NCBI GenBank assembly: GCA_021779855.1
Contig: JAJXZW010000001.1
Coordinates: forward strand, 107,292-171,291
Source: Actinomycetes bacterium
GTDB taxonomy: Bacteria > Actinomycetota > Acidimicrobiia > Acidimicrobiales > RAAP-2
Direction: 5' to 3'
DNA length: 64,000 nt
Every line of letters begins with the position of its first letter. Position 1 is the first letter of the stretch. Under the pieces are notes generated by a model. That model ran no database searches. It was not told the DNA's origin and worked only from the letters and a program-made list of their open reading frames with translations. Of the stretch, positions 24,706-33,944 are shown piece after piece. The position numbers and the translations under genes are program-made.

Positions 24706-27230
24706 ACGGCGTTCACCGTCAGGGTCACCGGGTTGGAGATCACCCCGTTGGCGGACGCTTGGACGGTGACCGTCCCGGCCGTGGCGCCGGTGACGGCGTC
24801 GACGGCGATGCCCGAGGCGTCGTTCGAGGTCGCGAGGCCGGTGAGCGAGCCCGTGCTCGAGGCGAGCGAGGAGAAGGCGACCGGGGTCGAGCTGTCGGCC
24901 GTCTCCACGTTGCCGAAGTTGTCGGTCAGGGTGGCCGTCAGCGTCGAGTCCGTCGTGGCGGTGAAGTTCGAGGTCGAGGCGACCAGGGCGATCGCCGACA
25001 TCGGCCCAGGCCCGGTCGGCGAGATCGGCTGGCTGACGGCCGGGGTCAGGTTCCCTGAGCTCGCGGTGATCGTGTACTGGGTCCCGACGACGCCGCCGAA
25101 GGTGCAGTTGGTCACGGTGGCGGTGCCGCCGATGGCCGTGAGCCCGGCACAGTTGGCGACGACGCCATTGCCCGACGAGGTGAGGGTGATGACGTTGGTC
25201 GAGGCGGTCACTACGTTGCCCGCCGAGTCCTCGACGGCGATGATCGGCTGGGTCGTGAGCACGGCGTCGGCCGCACCGGCGACGGGCTGCTGGGTGTAGA
25301 CGAGCTGGGTGGCTGGCCCGGGCCCGGTCGGCGAGAAGGGGGCGCTCGGCGACGAGGTCAGCCCGCCGCCGGTCGCGGTCATCGTGTACTGGGTGCCGAC
25401 CAGGCCGGCGAAGGTGCAGTTCTGGACGTGGACGTAGCCCAGGTCAGGCACGAGGTTGGTGCAGTTCGCCAGGATCCCGCTGCTCGGCGAGACCGACAGG
25501 GCGATGGGCGCGGTCGCCGCGGTGACCACGTTGTCCTTGGCGTCCTCGTAGGCGAGGACGGGCTGGACGGTGAACGATGACCCCGAGGCCCCGGCCTGGG
25601 GGGAGGTCGTGAAGACGAGCTGGGTGGCGATCCCGGTGATGTTGAAGGCCGAGCTCATCGCGCTCGACAGACCGCTCCCCGAGGCGACGAGGGTCAGTCC
25701 GTTGCCGTAGGCGCTGCCGTGACAGCCCGAGTAGGTGTAGGTGCCGTGGCTCACCGAGTAGTTGCAGCCCCCGAGGGTCTCGCCCGAGCCGGTGAAGTTG
25801 AGGCTGATCGAGGGCGAGGAGTTGATGGCGACGTTGCCGAACCAGTCCTCGACCTGGACGACGGGCTGGACGGGGAAGACGCTCGAGGCCGAGTTGCTCG
25901 CGACCCCGGTGGGGCTGGTCTCGAAGGAGAGCTGCGAGGCCGGGCCGGGGCCGGTCACGAAGTAGGCGTTGGACGTCGCGGGCAAAGCGGCGTCGGACTG
26001 GCTCGCCGGGTTGGCGACCGCCGTCATGGTGTAGTTGGTCGCCGTGGTGGGCGGGCTGGAGGCCGGGTTGTAGAAGTAGCCGCCCCAGAAGAGGCAGCTT
26101 GAGGGGATCGCGGCGGTGCCGTTGGTGACCGTGACCGTGACCGTCGTCTGGGTCGTGGCGTTGGCGCACCCGGTGAACGCCCCGCCCGAGGAGGTGAAGG
26201 TGATCGTGCCCTGCCAGGCCGGGTTGACCTGGCCGTTCGCCACGTTCTCCACGGCGACCGTCGGGGCGCTGGAGAAGGGGCTGCCCGCGGCGGACGCGAC
26301 CGGCTCGGTGATGAAGACGAGCTGGAACTGCGCGGACGCCACGGTGAAGGCCTGGCTGTCGACCGGGGTCAGGCTGCCGTCGCTCGCGGTGAGGATGAAG
26401 TCGCCGCCCGAGCCGAGGGTGCAGCCGGTGAAGGTCACCACGCCGAGGACCTCGTTGCCCTGGCAGCCCGAGAGGACGCCCGTCGAGGGCGAGAGGCCCG
26501 AGATCTGCAGGATGACCGGCGAGAGGTCGGTCGTGACTGGGTTCCCGGCGGAGTCGACGACCGCGACGACGGGCTGCTGGGTGAGGGGTGAGCCGGCGTA
26601 GCAGGTCGCCCCCGGGCAGCCGGGCTGCTTCAAGAAGACCAGGTGGTCGGCGCCGCCGCCCGCGAGGGCCGCGCCGGTCGTGCCGATGGGGTAGTCCACG
26701 ACGAAGCTGTTGGAGTACTTCGTGCCCTGGAGGCTCACGGTGATCAGCTGGGGCGCCCCGGCGACGCAGTTTTGGGTGAAGGCCGTGCCGTCCCAGTACT
26801 CGATGGGGTCGGTCGACGCGTACTGGACGACGTAGCCCGCGGTGCCGTTGGCGGCGTCGGTGGTGTAGGGCTCGGGCAGGGGGAAGCCCTGGCTGGTGCT
26901 GTAGAAGGGATAGCCGCTGATGGGCGTGGAGCAGGCGTCCGTGAAGAGCGTGGGGCGGTTCTCGATGGCCGCGATGGCCTCCTCGCTCGCGGTGGCGAGG
27001 ATGGTGTCGGTCCGGGCCAACTGGCGGTGCTGGGCCGAGGCGGCGATCGTCGTGGTGAAGGCGATGATCAGGGCGAGGGCCGCGAGGGCGAGTACCACGA
27101 GGGCGATCAGCACCTCGATCAGGGTGTCGCCGCGCTCGGAGTCCCGGCGTCGGGTGAACCAGGAGGTCCTCGTGGCGTGCGGGGTCGTGCGCGGCGTCGG
27201 GGGGACCGGGTGAACCGGTCGGGACCTCAC
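23058..27230 (-). CDS. Giant minor pilin with about twelve Ig-like repeats
   Basis: A 1390-residue protein. Class III signal: basic N-terminus, RG then DTLIEVLIALVVLALAALAL with Glu at +5, so a PilD substrate (the residue after Gly is Asp rather than Phe). A ~150-residue pilin-like body follows. Next come about six ~100-residue repeats with the pattern LVF-P-VAVEDxxGNVV and paired cysteines (about 195-840), then about six ~88-residue putative Ig/cadherin-like repeats (GGTGSYTWSATG-LPSGLSL-GTYxVTVTVTDA; about 840-1390). GTG 27230 is chosen for its GGGGAGGAG ribosome site. Typical minor pilins are 150-250 residues; this looks like a pilus-borne adhesin. Confidence 0.85.
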   Translation of the reverse strand: MRSRPVHPVPPTPRTTPHATRTSWFTRRRDSERGDTLIEVLIALVVLALAALALIIAFTTTIAASAQHRQLARTDTILATASEEAIAAIENRPTLFTDACSTPISGYPFYSTSQGFPLPEPYTTDAANGTAGYVVQYASTDPIEYWDGTAFTQNCVAGAPQLITVSLQGTKYSNSFVVDYPIGTTGAALAGGGADHLVFLKQPGCPGATCYAGSPLTQQPVVAVVDSAGNPVTTDLSPVILQISGLSPSTGVLSGCQGNEVLGVVTFTGCTLGSGGDFILTASDGSLTPVDSQAFTVASAQFQLVFITEPVASAAGSPFSSAPTVAVENVANGQVNPAWQGTITFTSSGGAFTGCANATTQTTVTVTVTNGTAAIPSSCLFWGGYFYNPASSPPTTATNYTMTAVANPASQSDAALPATSNAYFVTGPGPASQLSFETSPTGVASNSASSVFPVQPVVQVEDWFGNVAINSSPSISLNFTGSGETLGGCNYSVSHGTYTYSGCHGSAYGNGLTLVASGSGLSSAMSSAFNITGIATQLVFTTSPQAGASGSSFTVQPVLAYEDAKDNVVTAATAPIALSVSPSSGILANCTNLVPDLGYVHVQNCTFAGLVGTQYTMTATGGGLTSSPSAPFSPTGPGPATQLVYTQQPVAGAADAVLTTQPIIAVEDSAGNVVTASTNVITLTSSGNGVVANCAGLTAIGGTATVTNCTFGGVVGTQYTITASSGNLTPAVSQPISPTGPGPMSAIALVASTSNFTATTDSTLTATLTDNFGNVETADSSTPVAFSSLASSTGSLTGLATSNDASGIAVDAVTGATAGTVTVQASANGVISNPVTLTVNAVPAITTTSVASIDDTETTYHQPVVATGGTTPLTWSAAGFPTGSTLSINAQSGVITESGTNTATPGTYIVTVTVTDADGVSATQTFSLVVTAAPALGPSGGALAAATDGQTSYSQSITASGGTGSFANWTITSGSLPSGFALNDSTGAITASNVTASASNYAFTLAATDSNGVTVTGSYTLQVNPAPSFTPTTVPDAHTGVAYSQTITASGGTGTLNVVSSLVNLPTGLNLSVTGTTATLSGTTSATSGTFGFTLTAADANGVATQTTYTFAATNAPVITGPASLPSVEQGEGYPATTATAQGGTGSYTWSATGFPTGIGINPSSGLISGATTSQGTYNVTVKVTDAAGKSASQAYTLVVQAGPTVTTSSLPSIDVGQTYPSTQLQATGGTGSYTWSATGLPSGLSLSPSGLISQTSSVAQGSYAVTVTATDAVGGRGSKSFTVRVYSDPVVTGQTTVNQYAGHYKSHGQWINYDQVTVVFNVSGGASPYTNWSLTGYSGYLSNPSVTISGSTETVTGNVQSGTSFSLSTSVQDANGWTATLSNYTGTGV
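24706..26655 (-). repeat. Six invasin/Ig-like protein repeats with paired cysteines
   Basis: Six ~100-residue units. Several begin ATQLVFTTxP and carry QPxVAVEDxxGNVVT and two cysteines about 20 residues apart, ending in a TGPGP linker. The sixth lacks the cysteines. The pairs probably form intradomain disulfides. Confidence 0.7.
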
Positions 27231-27261
27231 GGCTCCTCCCCTGGTGAGCGCGGTTCGTTCG

Positions 27262-28851
27262 TCATGAGAGGAGCAGTCCGAACGCGGCGGCCTCGAGGCC
27301 GCCACCGTGCAGGATCATCGTCCAGGTCTTGGGCGTCTCGGACTCGACCATCGCGGTCCCGGTCTTGAGCCCGATGTTGACGTTGCCCGGTACCGAGCAG
27401 AGCACCGAGTCGGCGCTCCCCTGCCAGGTGAGCCCGGTCCCGTTCACGCAGGCGTTGCCGACGGGGTCGGAGGGGAAGGCGTCGCCGTTGGCCACCCACT
27501 GGGCGTAGCTGTAGGTGGAGGCCGAGTTGTTGGGCATCACGAGGATGGGCTGGTCCGAGGTCCAGCCGATGTACTCCCCGGCGTCGGTCGACTCGGCGTC
27601 GGCCCCGACCGCCCACCAGCCCGTCGCCTGGGAGCCGTTCGCCGTGATCACCGAGATGTTCTTGAGGGTGACGGTGGTGTCGCCGCTGCCGGTCTGGTAG
27701 AGGGCGGGCTGGCCCGAGATGCCCGTGTAAAAGGGCGAGCCGGTCGAGCAGCCGCCCCCGCTCGACGAGCAGTAGTTGCCGAGGAAGGCGTTCTGCCAGG
27801 TCGGGAGGCCCGAGGGCTTCACCGGGACCCCCGAGATCGAGAGGCAGAAGTACAGCTTCGACCCGCCGGGCAGGTCGACCTCCATCTGGAGGCAGCCGTT
27901 CTCGGCCGCGAGCAGGTTGTTCCCGGTCAGGCTGGAGAAGTCGACCAGGCACATCGAGGAGGCGTAGAACCCGGTCCCCGGGGTGGCGAAGTTGCAGCCG
28001 GCCTTCGAGGAGACGGTGATGGGCTGGCCGCCGGTCGAGATGTTGGGCGAGGCGGCGGCCGGCACCGCCGCCAGGGTGTACTGGTAGGCGTTCTGCTCGG
28101 TCGCGGTCTTCGCGGCCAGGGCGAACTCGACCCGGGTCACGTTGAGGCTGCTGTCGGTCGCGTCGACGACCGGCACCCACGAGGAGTTGGCGGCGCTGTC
28201 AAGGACTCCGGCGAGACCGCTTGGCCCCACGTTCAAGGGCTGATTGGTGGTACTACCGGGCTGGTTGAAGATCTGGGCCGAACGCTGGCAGGACGAGGCA
28301 ATCCCTGATGCGCAGGGTGGCAGTACGTTGTAGGCGACCGTCGTGGAACTGACCGGGGTCTGGGAGTAGCCGTTCGTGCAGTACTGGCGCACGAGCTCCC
28401 ACTGGCCCCCGGTGAGGACCTCAACGTAGCTCACTACGGTCGCGTAGGGGCCGCCCTGTTGATTTTTGATGGGCAGTCCGCCCCAGGCGAGGCCGAGGAG
28501 CTGGTACTCCCCGGCCTGACCGCACTGAAGTCCCGTCTGGCCTGAGGCGGCCGTCACCGTGAGGGCCGAGGAGACGTCGTTCTGGTAGGTCGAGGCCACC
28601 ACCTGGGAGTCCACGGTGTCCCCGAGCCGGCTCGACACCCCGCTCTGGAGCTTGAAGACCGAGATGAGCCCGAGCGAGAGGGCGCCCACGATGAGGGGCA
28701 TCACCACCACCACGATGAGCAGCTCGATGAGGGTGAATCCCTCCTCTCCTTGGCGCCGCTCGCGCGCGCACCCCACGCACCCCACGCACGCGTGGTGGGG
28801 GACACGCTTCCCCCGCCGACGAGCGGCCCGACACCCGCCCGGCTGGGCCAC
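27262..28851 (-). CDS. PilW-like minor pilin
   Basis: A 529-residue prepilin. A long basic leader precedes GEEG/FTLIELLIVVVVMPLIVGAL, a canonical class III cleavage site with Glu at +5. The large extracellular part is rich in Ser, Thr, Gly and Cys (several CxxxxC-type pairs), unusual in size for PilW. The GTG at 28851 shares one base with the pilC stop (TAGTG); a later GTG would shorten the leader. It sits between pilC and the giant pilin. Minor pilins of this class form the priming complex at the pilus tip. Confidence 0.8.
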   Translation of the reverse strand: MAQPGGCRAARRRGKRVPHHACVGCVGCARERRQGEEGFTLIELLIVVVVMPLIVGALSLGLISVFKLQSGVSSRLGDTVDSQVVASTYQNDVSSALTVTAASGQTGLQCGQAGEYQLLGLAWGGLPIKNQQGGPYATVVSYVEVLTGGQWELVRQYCTNGYSQTPVSSTTVAYNVLPPCASGIASSCQRSAQIFNQPGSTTNQPLNVGPSGLAGVLDSAANSSWVPVVDATDSSLNVTRVEFALAAKTATEQNAYQYTLAAVPAAASPNISTGGQPITVSSKAGCNFATPGTGFYASSMCLVDFSSLTGNNLLAAENGCLQMEVDLPGGSKLYFCLSISGVPVKPSGLPTWQNAFLGNYCSSSGGGCSTGSPFYTGISGQPALYQTGSGDTTVTLKNISVITANGSQATGWWAVGADAESTDAGEYIGWTSDQPILVMPNNSASTYSYAQWVANGDAFPSDPVGNACVNGTGLTWQGSADSVLCSVPGNVNIGLKTGTAMVESETPKTWTMILHGGGLEAAAFGLLLS

Positions 28852-30191
28852 TACTGCACCTTCACCTGGTTGTAAACGCCGTACATGGCCGAGATGAGCG
28901 CCACGGCGACGAAGCCGACGACGAAGCCCATGAAGATGATGATCGCCGGCTCGAAGAGGGAGGTCGCGCGCTCGAGCTTGGTCTCGAGCTCGCGGTTGTA
29001 GTAGGCGGCGGCGACCTCGAGCTGCTGGTCGAGGGTGCCGGTCTCCTCCCCGACGCGGAACATCTGGCGCGCCGCCGCCGGGAAGAGCTCGGTGTTGGTG
29101 ATCGGCCCGGCGATGCCCTGGCCCTGCATCATCTGCTCGCGCACGCCCTCGAGGGCCCGCCGGTAGACCGAGTTGTTCGCCGAGTCCGCGGTCACCGCCA
29201 TCGAGCGCGGCAGGTCCACCCCGGCGCGCAGCATCGAGGCGAGCACCCGGCAGACGCGCTCGACGATGGCCGTCTCGGAGAGGTCCCCGAGGACCGGCAG
29301 CTTGAGCAGGACCTTGTCGAGGGTGGCCTTGCCCTTCACCGTGCGGCGCATCGCGATGAAGCCGCCGACGACGAGCACGACGACGGCGGCCTCGACGTAC
29401 CAGTTGTGCCCGATGAACGACGTCGTGTCGAGCAGCATCACCGTCACCAGGGGCAGCTTCGCGTTGAGGCTCTTGAAGAAGACCTCGAAGCGCGGCATCA
29501 CGAAGACGGCGAGCACGACCACGACCACAACCGACATCACGGCCACGACCGAGGGGTAGATGAGCGCCGAGGTGACCTTGGAGCGGGCCTTCTCGTCGCG
29601 GTCGATGTAGTCGGCCAGCTGGTTCAGCACGTTGTCGAGGTTGCCGGTGAGCTCAGCCGACTCCAGGATGCCCACGTAGAAGTTGGGGAAGGCCTCGGGA
29701 TGGGTGGAGGCGGCGGCGGCGAAGGTGTCCCCGGCGCGCAGGCGCTCGGTCATGTCCTCCAAGACCCCGCGGAGCATCTTGTTCTGGGTCTCCTCGGTGA
29801 TGACCTCGAGGGCCTCCATGATCGGGACGCCGGCGCGCATGAAGACGGCCAGCTGGCGGGTGAAGTTCGTGAGGTCCTTGCGCGGGACCTTCTTCTGGGT
29901 TATCTCGAAGGCGAGGATGCTCTTCTTCGGTTTGACCTCGAGGGGCTGGAGTCCACGCTGGATCAGCGCCACGTGGGCCGCCCCGGTGGAGAGCGCCTTC
30001 TCGGTGCCCGAGACGGTCTTGCCGTCCTGGTCGAGCGCCTTGAAGGCGAAGTCCTGGGTCTTGTCGGCCCGCGCGCGAGCCTTGGGGGCCTTCGTCGCCC
30101 TCCTCGCCTTCGGGGCCCTCCTCGCCTTCGGGGCCTTGGGCGCCGGCGCCGCGGCCTCGGGGTCCTTCTCGGCTCTCTTCAGCATGCTCAT
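28851..30191 (-). CDS. pilC: Type IV pilus inner-membrane platform protein
   Basis: 446 residues with two GspF/PilC domains, each with paired hydrophobic helices. Conserved segments include FTRQLAVFMRAGVPIMEAL, the LRAGDTFAAAA region, MLRAGVDLPRSM and a C-terminal FEPAIIIFMGFVVGFVAVAL. PilC couples the PilB/PilT ATPases to pilin extraction from the membrane. A Lys/Ala/Pro/Arg-rich N-terminal extension of about 45 residues is extra to the family and is partly made of a tandem DNA repeat. Its ATG overlaps the pilB stop (ATGA). Confidence 0.93.
   Translation of the reverse strand: MSMLKRAEKDPEAAAPAPKAPKARRAPKARRATKAPKARARADKTQDFAFKALDQDGKTVSGTEKALSTGAAHVALIQRGLQPLEVKPKKSILAFEITQKKVPRKDLTNFTRQLAVFMRAGVPIMEALEVITEETQNKMLRGVLEDMTERLRAGDTFAAAASTHPEAFPNFYVGILESAELTGNLDNVLNQLADYIDRDEKARSKVTSALIYPSVVAVMSVVVVVVLAVFVMPRFEVFFKSLNAKLPLVTVMLLDTTSFIGHNWYVEAAVVVLVVGGFIAMRRTVKGKATLDKVLLKLPVLGDLSETAIVERVCRVLASMLRAGVDLPRSMAVTADSANNSVYRRALEGVREQMMQGQGIAGPITNTELFPAAARQMFRVGEETGTLDQQLEVAAAYYNRELETKLERATSLFEPAIIIFMGFVVGFVAVALISAMYGVYNQVKVQ
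30097..30132 (-). repeat. 18-bp perfect tandem duplication in pilC
   Basis: Two adjacent identical 18-bp units encode the PKARRA repeats in the PilC N-terminal extension. A partial third copy follows. In-frame slippage would change the length of a basic, probably disordered tail. Confidence 0.8.
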
Positions 30192-32020
30192 AGCGTGTAC
30201 ATCCCCCGGATCACCTCCGCTATCGACGTGATGTCGTTCTCCACGAGTCGTATGGCCTCTTGCTTGAGCGTGCTCATGCCCTGCTTGACGGCCATGTTGC
30301 GCAGCTCCTCCTGGGTCGCCCAGCCCACGACCAGCCGGCGGATCTCCGAGGTCATCGTGAGCAGCTCGTAGACGCCGATGCGGTCCTTGTAGCCGGTGTT
30401 GGCGCAGAAGTTGCACCCGACGCCGTGGTAGAAGACGCCCTTGGGGCTCCCGCCGGACTCCTCGTAGAAGACCATCTCCTCGTCGGTGGGGGTGTAGGTC
30501 GTCTTGCACGACGGGCAGATCCGGCGCAGCAGGCGCTGGCCGACGACCCCGAGCACCGAGCTCGCGATGAGGAACGACTCGATCCCCATGTCCAGGAAGC
30601 GGTGCAGCGCCGAGACCGAGTCGGTCGCGTGCAGGGAGGAGAGGACGAAGTGGCCGGTGAGGGCCGACTGGACCGCGACGCGCGTGGTCTCGACGTCGCG
30701 GATCTCGCCCACGAGGATGACGTCGGGGTCCTGGCGCAGGATCGAGCGCAGGCCGTTGGCGAAGGTGAGCCCGGCCTGCTCGTTGGTTTGGATCTGGTTG
30801 ATCGTGGGGAAGACGTACTCGACGGGGTCCTCGATCGTCATGATGTTGAGGGTCGGGTCGTTGACCTCGCTCAGCGAGGCGTAGAGCGTCGTCGTCTTGC
30901 CCGAGCCGGTCGGGCCCGCGCAGAGCACCATGCCGAAGGGCGAGCGCACGAGCTTGGAGAACGCCCCGTGGGTCACCGGCGGCATGCCGAGCTCGGAGAG
31001 CCTGAGGACCGAACGGGTCTTGTCGAGCAGGCGCATCACGCACACCTCGCCGCCGACCGTGGCGACCGTGGCGACGCGCACGTCGACCTCGCGGCCGTCG
31101 ATCACGATCGCGAGCTGGCCGTCCTGGGGGCGGCGCCGCTCGACGATGTTCATGTTCGCCATGATCTTGATGCGGCTGATGAGGCTCGGCCCGATCGAGC
31201 CCGGCAGGGTCAGGACCTCCTTCATCGCGCCGTCGATGCGAAAGCGCACCCGCACGACGTCGCCGGTGGGCTCGATGTGGACGTCGCTGGTGCGGTCGCG
31301 CATCGCCTGGGTGAGGATGCTGTCGACCAGCTGGACGACCGGGGCGTCCTCCGAGACGATCTCGGACTCCGAGACCTCCGGGCGCCCTCGGCGCGAGCCC
31401 TCGACCGACTCGAAGACCTGGACGAGCCGCTCGACGTTGCTGAGCGCGTGGTAGTTCGAGTCGATCGCCCACTTGACGTCGCCCATCGGGGCGATGAGCA
31501 GCTTCACCCGCCTGCCGCTCGCCCGGGCCAGGCGCGCCGAGAGCTCGTCGCTCGGCTCGGCGACGGCCATGCACAGCGTGTCGCCCTCGAGGCGCACCGG
31601 GAAGCACATGTACTCGCGCGCCAGGTCCTCGGGGATGAGGTCGAGCAGCGCGCTGTCGATCGGCTCGCGGCGCAGGTTCGCCACGTCGTAGCCGAAGAAG
31701 GAGGCGAGGGCCTGGGCCAGGGTCTGCTCGGTGAGAAAGCCCATGCTGACGAGCACCTCGCCGAGGAGCCCGCCCCCCGAGCGCTGCATCGCCAGGGCCT
31801 CGTCGAGCTGGGCCTCGGTGATGAGCCCGCTCGCCACCAGCCGCTCGCCCAGGCGCTGGCGCCCGGCCTCGCCCTGGGGGTCGGCGCCGGGCTTGGGGCC
31901 GAAGCCGGTCGTGCGGTCGTGGGCCGAGCCGTGGGCCGGCGCGCCGGCGGGGGGCGCGGGCGCCGCGACGGTCGCGACCGACCCGCCGTCGTCGTCTCGA
32001 GACTTCCTGCGTAGCGCCAC
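30188..32020 (-). CDS. pilB: Type IV pilus extension ATPase with MshEN domain
   Basis: A 610-residue GspE/PilB ATPase. The N-terminus has two consecutive 24-residue MshEN-type motifs (residues 56-79, RLGERLVASGLIT-L-AL-Q, and 85-108), a fold known to bind c-di-GMP in MshE. The ATPase core has Walker A GPTGSGKTTT, ILVGEIRD and the HFVLSSLHATDS box. Zinc-site cysteines CPSC and CNFC lie near the C-terminus. The GTG at 32020 follows AAGGGG. It is the first gene of the pilB-pilC-minor pilin unit and powers fibre assembly. Confidence 0.95.
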   Translation of the reverse strand: MALRRKSRDDDGGSVATVAAPAPPAGAPAHGSAHDRTTGFGPKPGADPQGEAGRQRLGERLVASGLITEAQLDEALAMQRSGGGLLGEVLVSMGFLTEQTLAQALASFFGYDVANLRREPIDSALLDLIPEDLAREYMCFPVRLEGDTLCMAVAEPSDELSARLARASGRRVKLLIAPMGDVKWAIDSNYHALSNVERLVQVFESVEGSRRGRPEVSESEIVSEDAPVVQLVDSILTQAMRDRTSDVHIEPTGDVVRVRFRIDGAMKEVLTLPGSIGPSLISRIKIMANMNIVERRRPQDGQLAIVIDGREVDVRVATVATVGGEVCVMRLLDKTRSVLRLSELGMPPVTHGAFSKLVRSPFGMVLCAGPTGSGKTTTLYASLSEVNDPTLNIMTIEDPVEYVFPTINQIQTNEQAGLTFANGLRSILRQDPDVILVGEIRDVETTRVAVQSALTGHFVLSSLHATDSVSALHRFLDMGIESFLIASSVLGVVGQRLLRRICPSCKTTYTPTDEEMVFYEESGGSPKGVFYHGVGCNFCANTGYKDRIGVYELLTMTSEIRRLVVGWATQEELRNMAVKQGMSTLKQEAIRLVENDITSIAEVIRGMYTL

Positions 32021-32223
32021 GATTACCCCTTGCCCTTGTCTGTGCCCTTGCCGGCCCCACTCATCCGTGGTTGTCCGTGGTGGAGAGATGACGTCGCCGA
32101 GAGTCGGGGCTCAAGCGGTCTGGGTCGGATCCAGTCGACCCCTGTCCGCAACTCGGCGGGAGCGATCAATCAAGGTCTGCGGCCCGACCACCGGAACCTC
32201 ATCTCACGGAGCGTATCTCATGC

Positions 32224-32255
32224 CTTCAGAAAAAACGTGCATCATTCTTCTGAAG
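32224..32255. promoter_or_regulatory. Inverted repeat upstream of pilB
   Basis: CTTCAGAA and TTCTGAAG are perfect arms separated by 16 nt, in an unusually AT-rich patch about 200 bp before the pilB start. It may be an operator or a transcript hairpin. Confidence 0.4.
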
Positions 32256-32665
32256 ACATCCCATGAAGTACGCCTCTTCGCGCCACCTCCACCTTCTGGT
32301 GCGGCTGTGGCAGATCGCCGCACCCCTCCCAGGCCCTCTGGAAGGAACCTGAGCGTACGACGCGGAGGTCAACGTATCATCAACTTATCCACACCTTCGG
32401 GGGCCCCGTCTTAACGGCCCCCACGGAGCCCGGGGACCGCCGCGGGGACTCAGACGACGGGTCCGTCGACTCGCCCGATGCCGGCTCGTGGTGCGGACGT
32501 GTCGTAGGGACTGGGAGGTCCCGACGGCGTGCCCCGTCGATCCCGCTCGCGCGCCGGAGGCCAGCGAGCTCTTTGTTCCCCGCTCGGCTCTAGTTGGGGG
32601 CGAGGGGGCCCACGTCGGTTCAAAGGGGAAGGGAATCATGCCGAGGGTGTGTGTGACAAACCGCC

Positions 32666-32680
32666 ACCCCGTTGACCAGG
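32666..32680 (+). repeat. 15-bp motif, copy 1
   Basis: ACCCCGTTGACCAGG; the family consensus is ASCCCGYYRRVCAGG. All five copies lie on the plus strand in noncoding DNA between 32666 and 34575. Confidence 0.5.
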
Positions 32681-32819
32681 CGGTAATCCTGCTCGCCGTC
32701 CCCCAACGAGTGCCTCGACGATGGTGGGACCGCGTCGTACCGCGAGTGCGGCAGACCCGGACCGTCGTCGAAGGCCATTTGGCCACCAGTCCCCACCCGG
32801 CTGACGATTCCCTATCTCT

Positions 32820-32834
32820 ACCCCGCTAAGCAGG
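32820..32834 (+). repeat. 15-bp motif, copy 2
   Basis: ACCCCGCTAAGCAGG, 139 bp after copy 1, between the pilB upstream region and the end of the LLM oxidoreductase gene. Confidence 0.5.
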
Positions 32835-32908
32835 AGAGATGCCTGTCGAGTCCTAGGGCGCGGGTTCGGGCGGGCCGCCCGGGGACTTCGGACACGGTGT
32901 GAGGTCGT

Positions 32909-33944
32909 TCATCGAGCGAGGAGTTCGTCGGCGGGTGCCACGTGCCGGGAGGGGCCTCCCGCCGGGTCCCAGACCGATGCGAGAAGCTCGAGGGACCGGG
33001 CCCTCTCGGCGAAGCCGTGGGTCCGGGTGGCGACGATGAGCTCGTCGGCGCCGGTGCGCCTTACCAAGTCGTCCAGACTCGCCCGAACCGCGTCAGGATC
33101 CCCGATCGCGTGGGTGGCACTCGTCTCGTCGAGGAAGGCCCGCTGCTCGGCGGAGTAGGGGAAGGCTGCGGCGGCCTCGGGAGTGGGCAGCGCGCCCGCA
33201 CGACCGGAGGAGCGGAGGAGCAGGTGCAGTCCGCTGGGGCCGGCGAGGAAGCGGGCCTCCTCGTCGGACGGGGCGCACAGGACCGAGACCCCGACCATCA
33301 CCCGTGGAGCCTCGATTCGTGCCGACGGGCGAAAGTGGGTGCGGTAGATGTCGAGGGCTTCGTCCAGCCGTTGGGGGGCGAAGTGGTAGGCGAAGGCGAA
33401 GGGGAGGCCCAGCCGCCCTGCCACCTGGGCGCCGTAGGTGGACGAGCCGAGGATCCAGACCTCGGGCGCGTACCCCGGCCCGGGGTTCGGGACCGGGTGG
33501 GTCGAACGAGAGGGCGAGAAGTAGTCGAGGAGTTCGACGAGGTCGTCGGGGAAGGTGTCGTGGCCCAGGGACGACGATCGGCGTAGCGCTCGGGTGGTCA
33601 GCGGGTCGGTCCCCGGGGCCCGGCCGACGCCCAGATCGATGCGGCCCGGGTTGAGGGCCTCCAGGGTGGCGAACTGCTCGGCGAGGACGATCGGCGCGTG
33701 GTTGGGCAGCATCACCCCTCCGGCTCCGACGCGGATGGTGGACGTCCGCGCGGCCAGGTGGGCGATGAGGACGGCGGGGGCCGAACTCGCCACCGAGGCC
33801 ATCGCGTGGTGCTCGGCGACCCAGAATCGTGCGAAGCCGAGTCGCTCGGCGAGGCGCGCGTGCTCGAGCGTGTCGGCGAGGGCTTGAGCGGGCGTCGAGC
33901 CCTCGGCGACCGTTGCGAGGTCGAGTACCGAGAGGCTGGTCATC
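32909..33944 (-). CDS. LLM-class flavin-dependent oxidoreductase
   Basis: A 345-residue luciferase-like monooxygenase (TIM barrel, FMN or F420). The N-terminal SVLDLATVAEG and FARFWVAEHHAMASVASSAPAVL, the GAGGVMLPNHAPIVLAEQF segment and RIDLGVGRAPGTDP match the single-subunit alkanal-monooxygenase-like group (YhbW/MsnO8 type). The ATG at 33944 follows GGTGGAG; extending upstream adds only low-complexity sequence. It stands alone between two long noncoding stretches. The substrate is unknown. Confidence 0.88.

Larger units (their letters stand above)
32021..32908. other. Gene-poor region upstream of pilB
   Basis: 888 bp without a convincing gene on either strand. It contains an inverted repeat at 32224-32255, direct repeats of TCCGTGGT near 32065-32080, and a GC-rich 7-bp-stem hairpin at 32399-32422 just after an AT-rich patch. 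It also holds two copies of a 15-bp motif that recurs in the next gene-poor stretch. It must hold the pilB promoter, but no strong -35/-10 pair stands out. A small RNA is possible but unsupported. Confidence 0.4.

Noticed and set aside
28851..32060. 1069-codon frame containing PilC
   Set aside because: The N-terminal two thirds are a shifted-frame shadow of pilB. PilC starts at ATG 30191, overlapping the pilB stop.
32021..32908. c-di-GMP (GEMM) riboswitch upstream of pilB or pilA
   Set aside because: The conserved elements of the aptamer were looked for on the minus strand and not found. A covariance-model search would be decisive.
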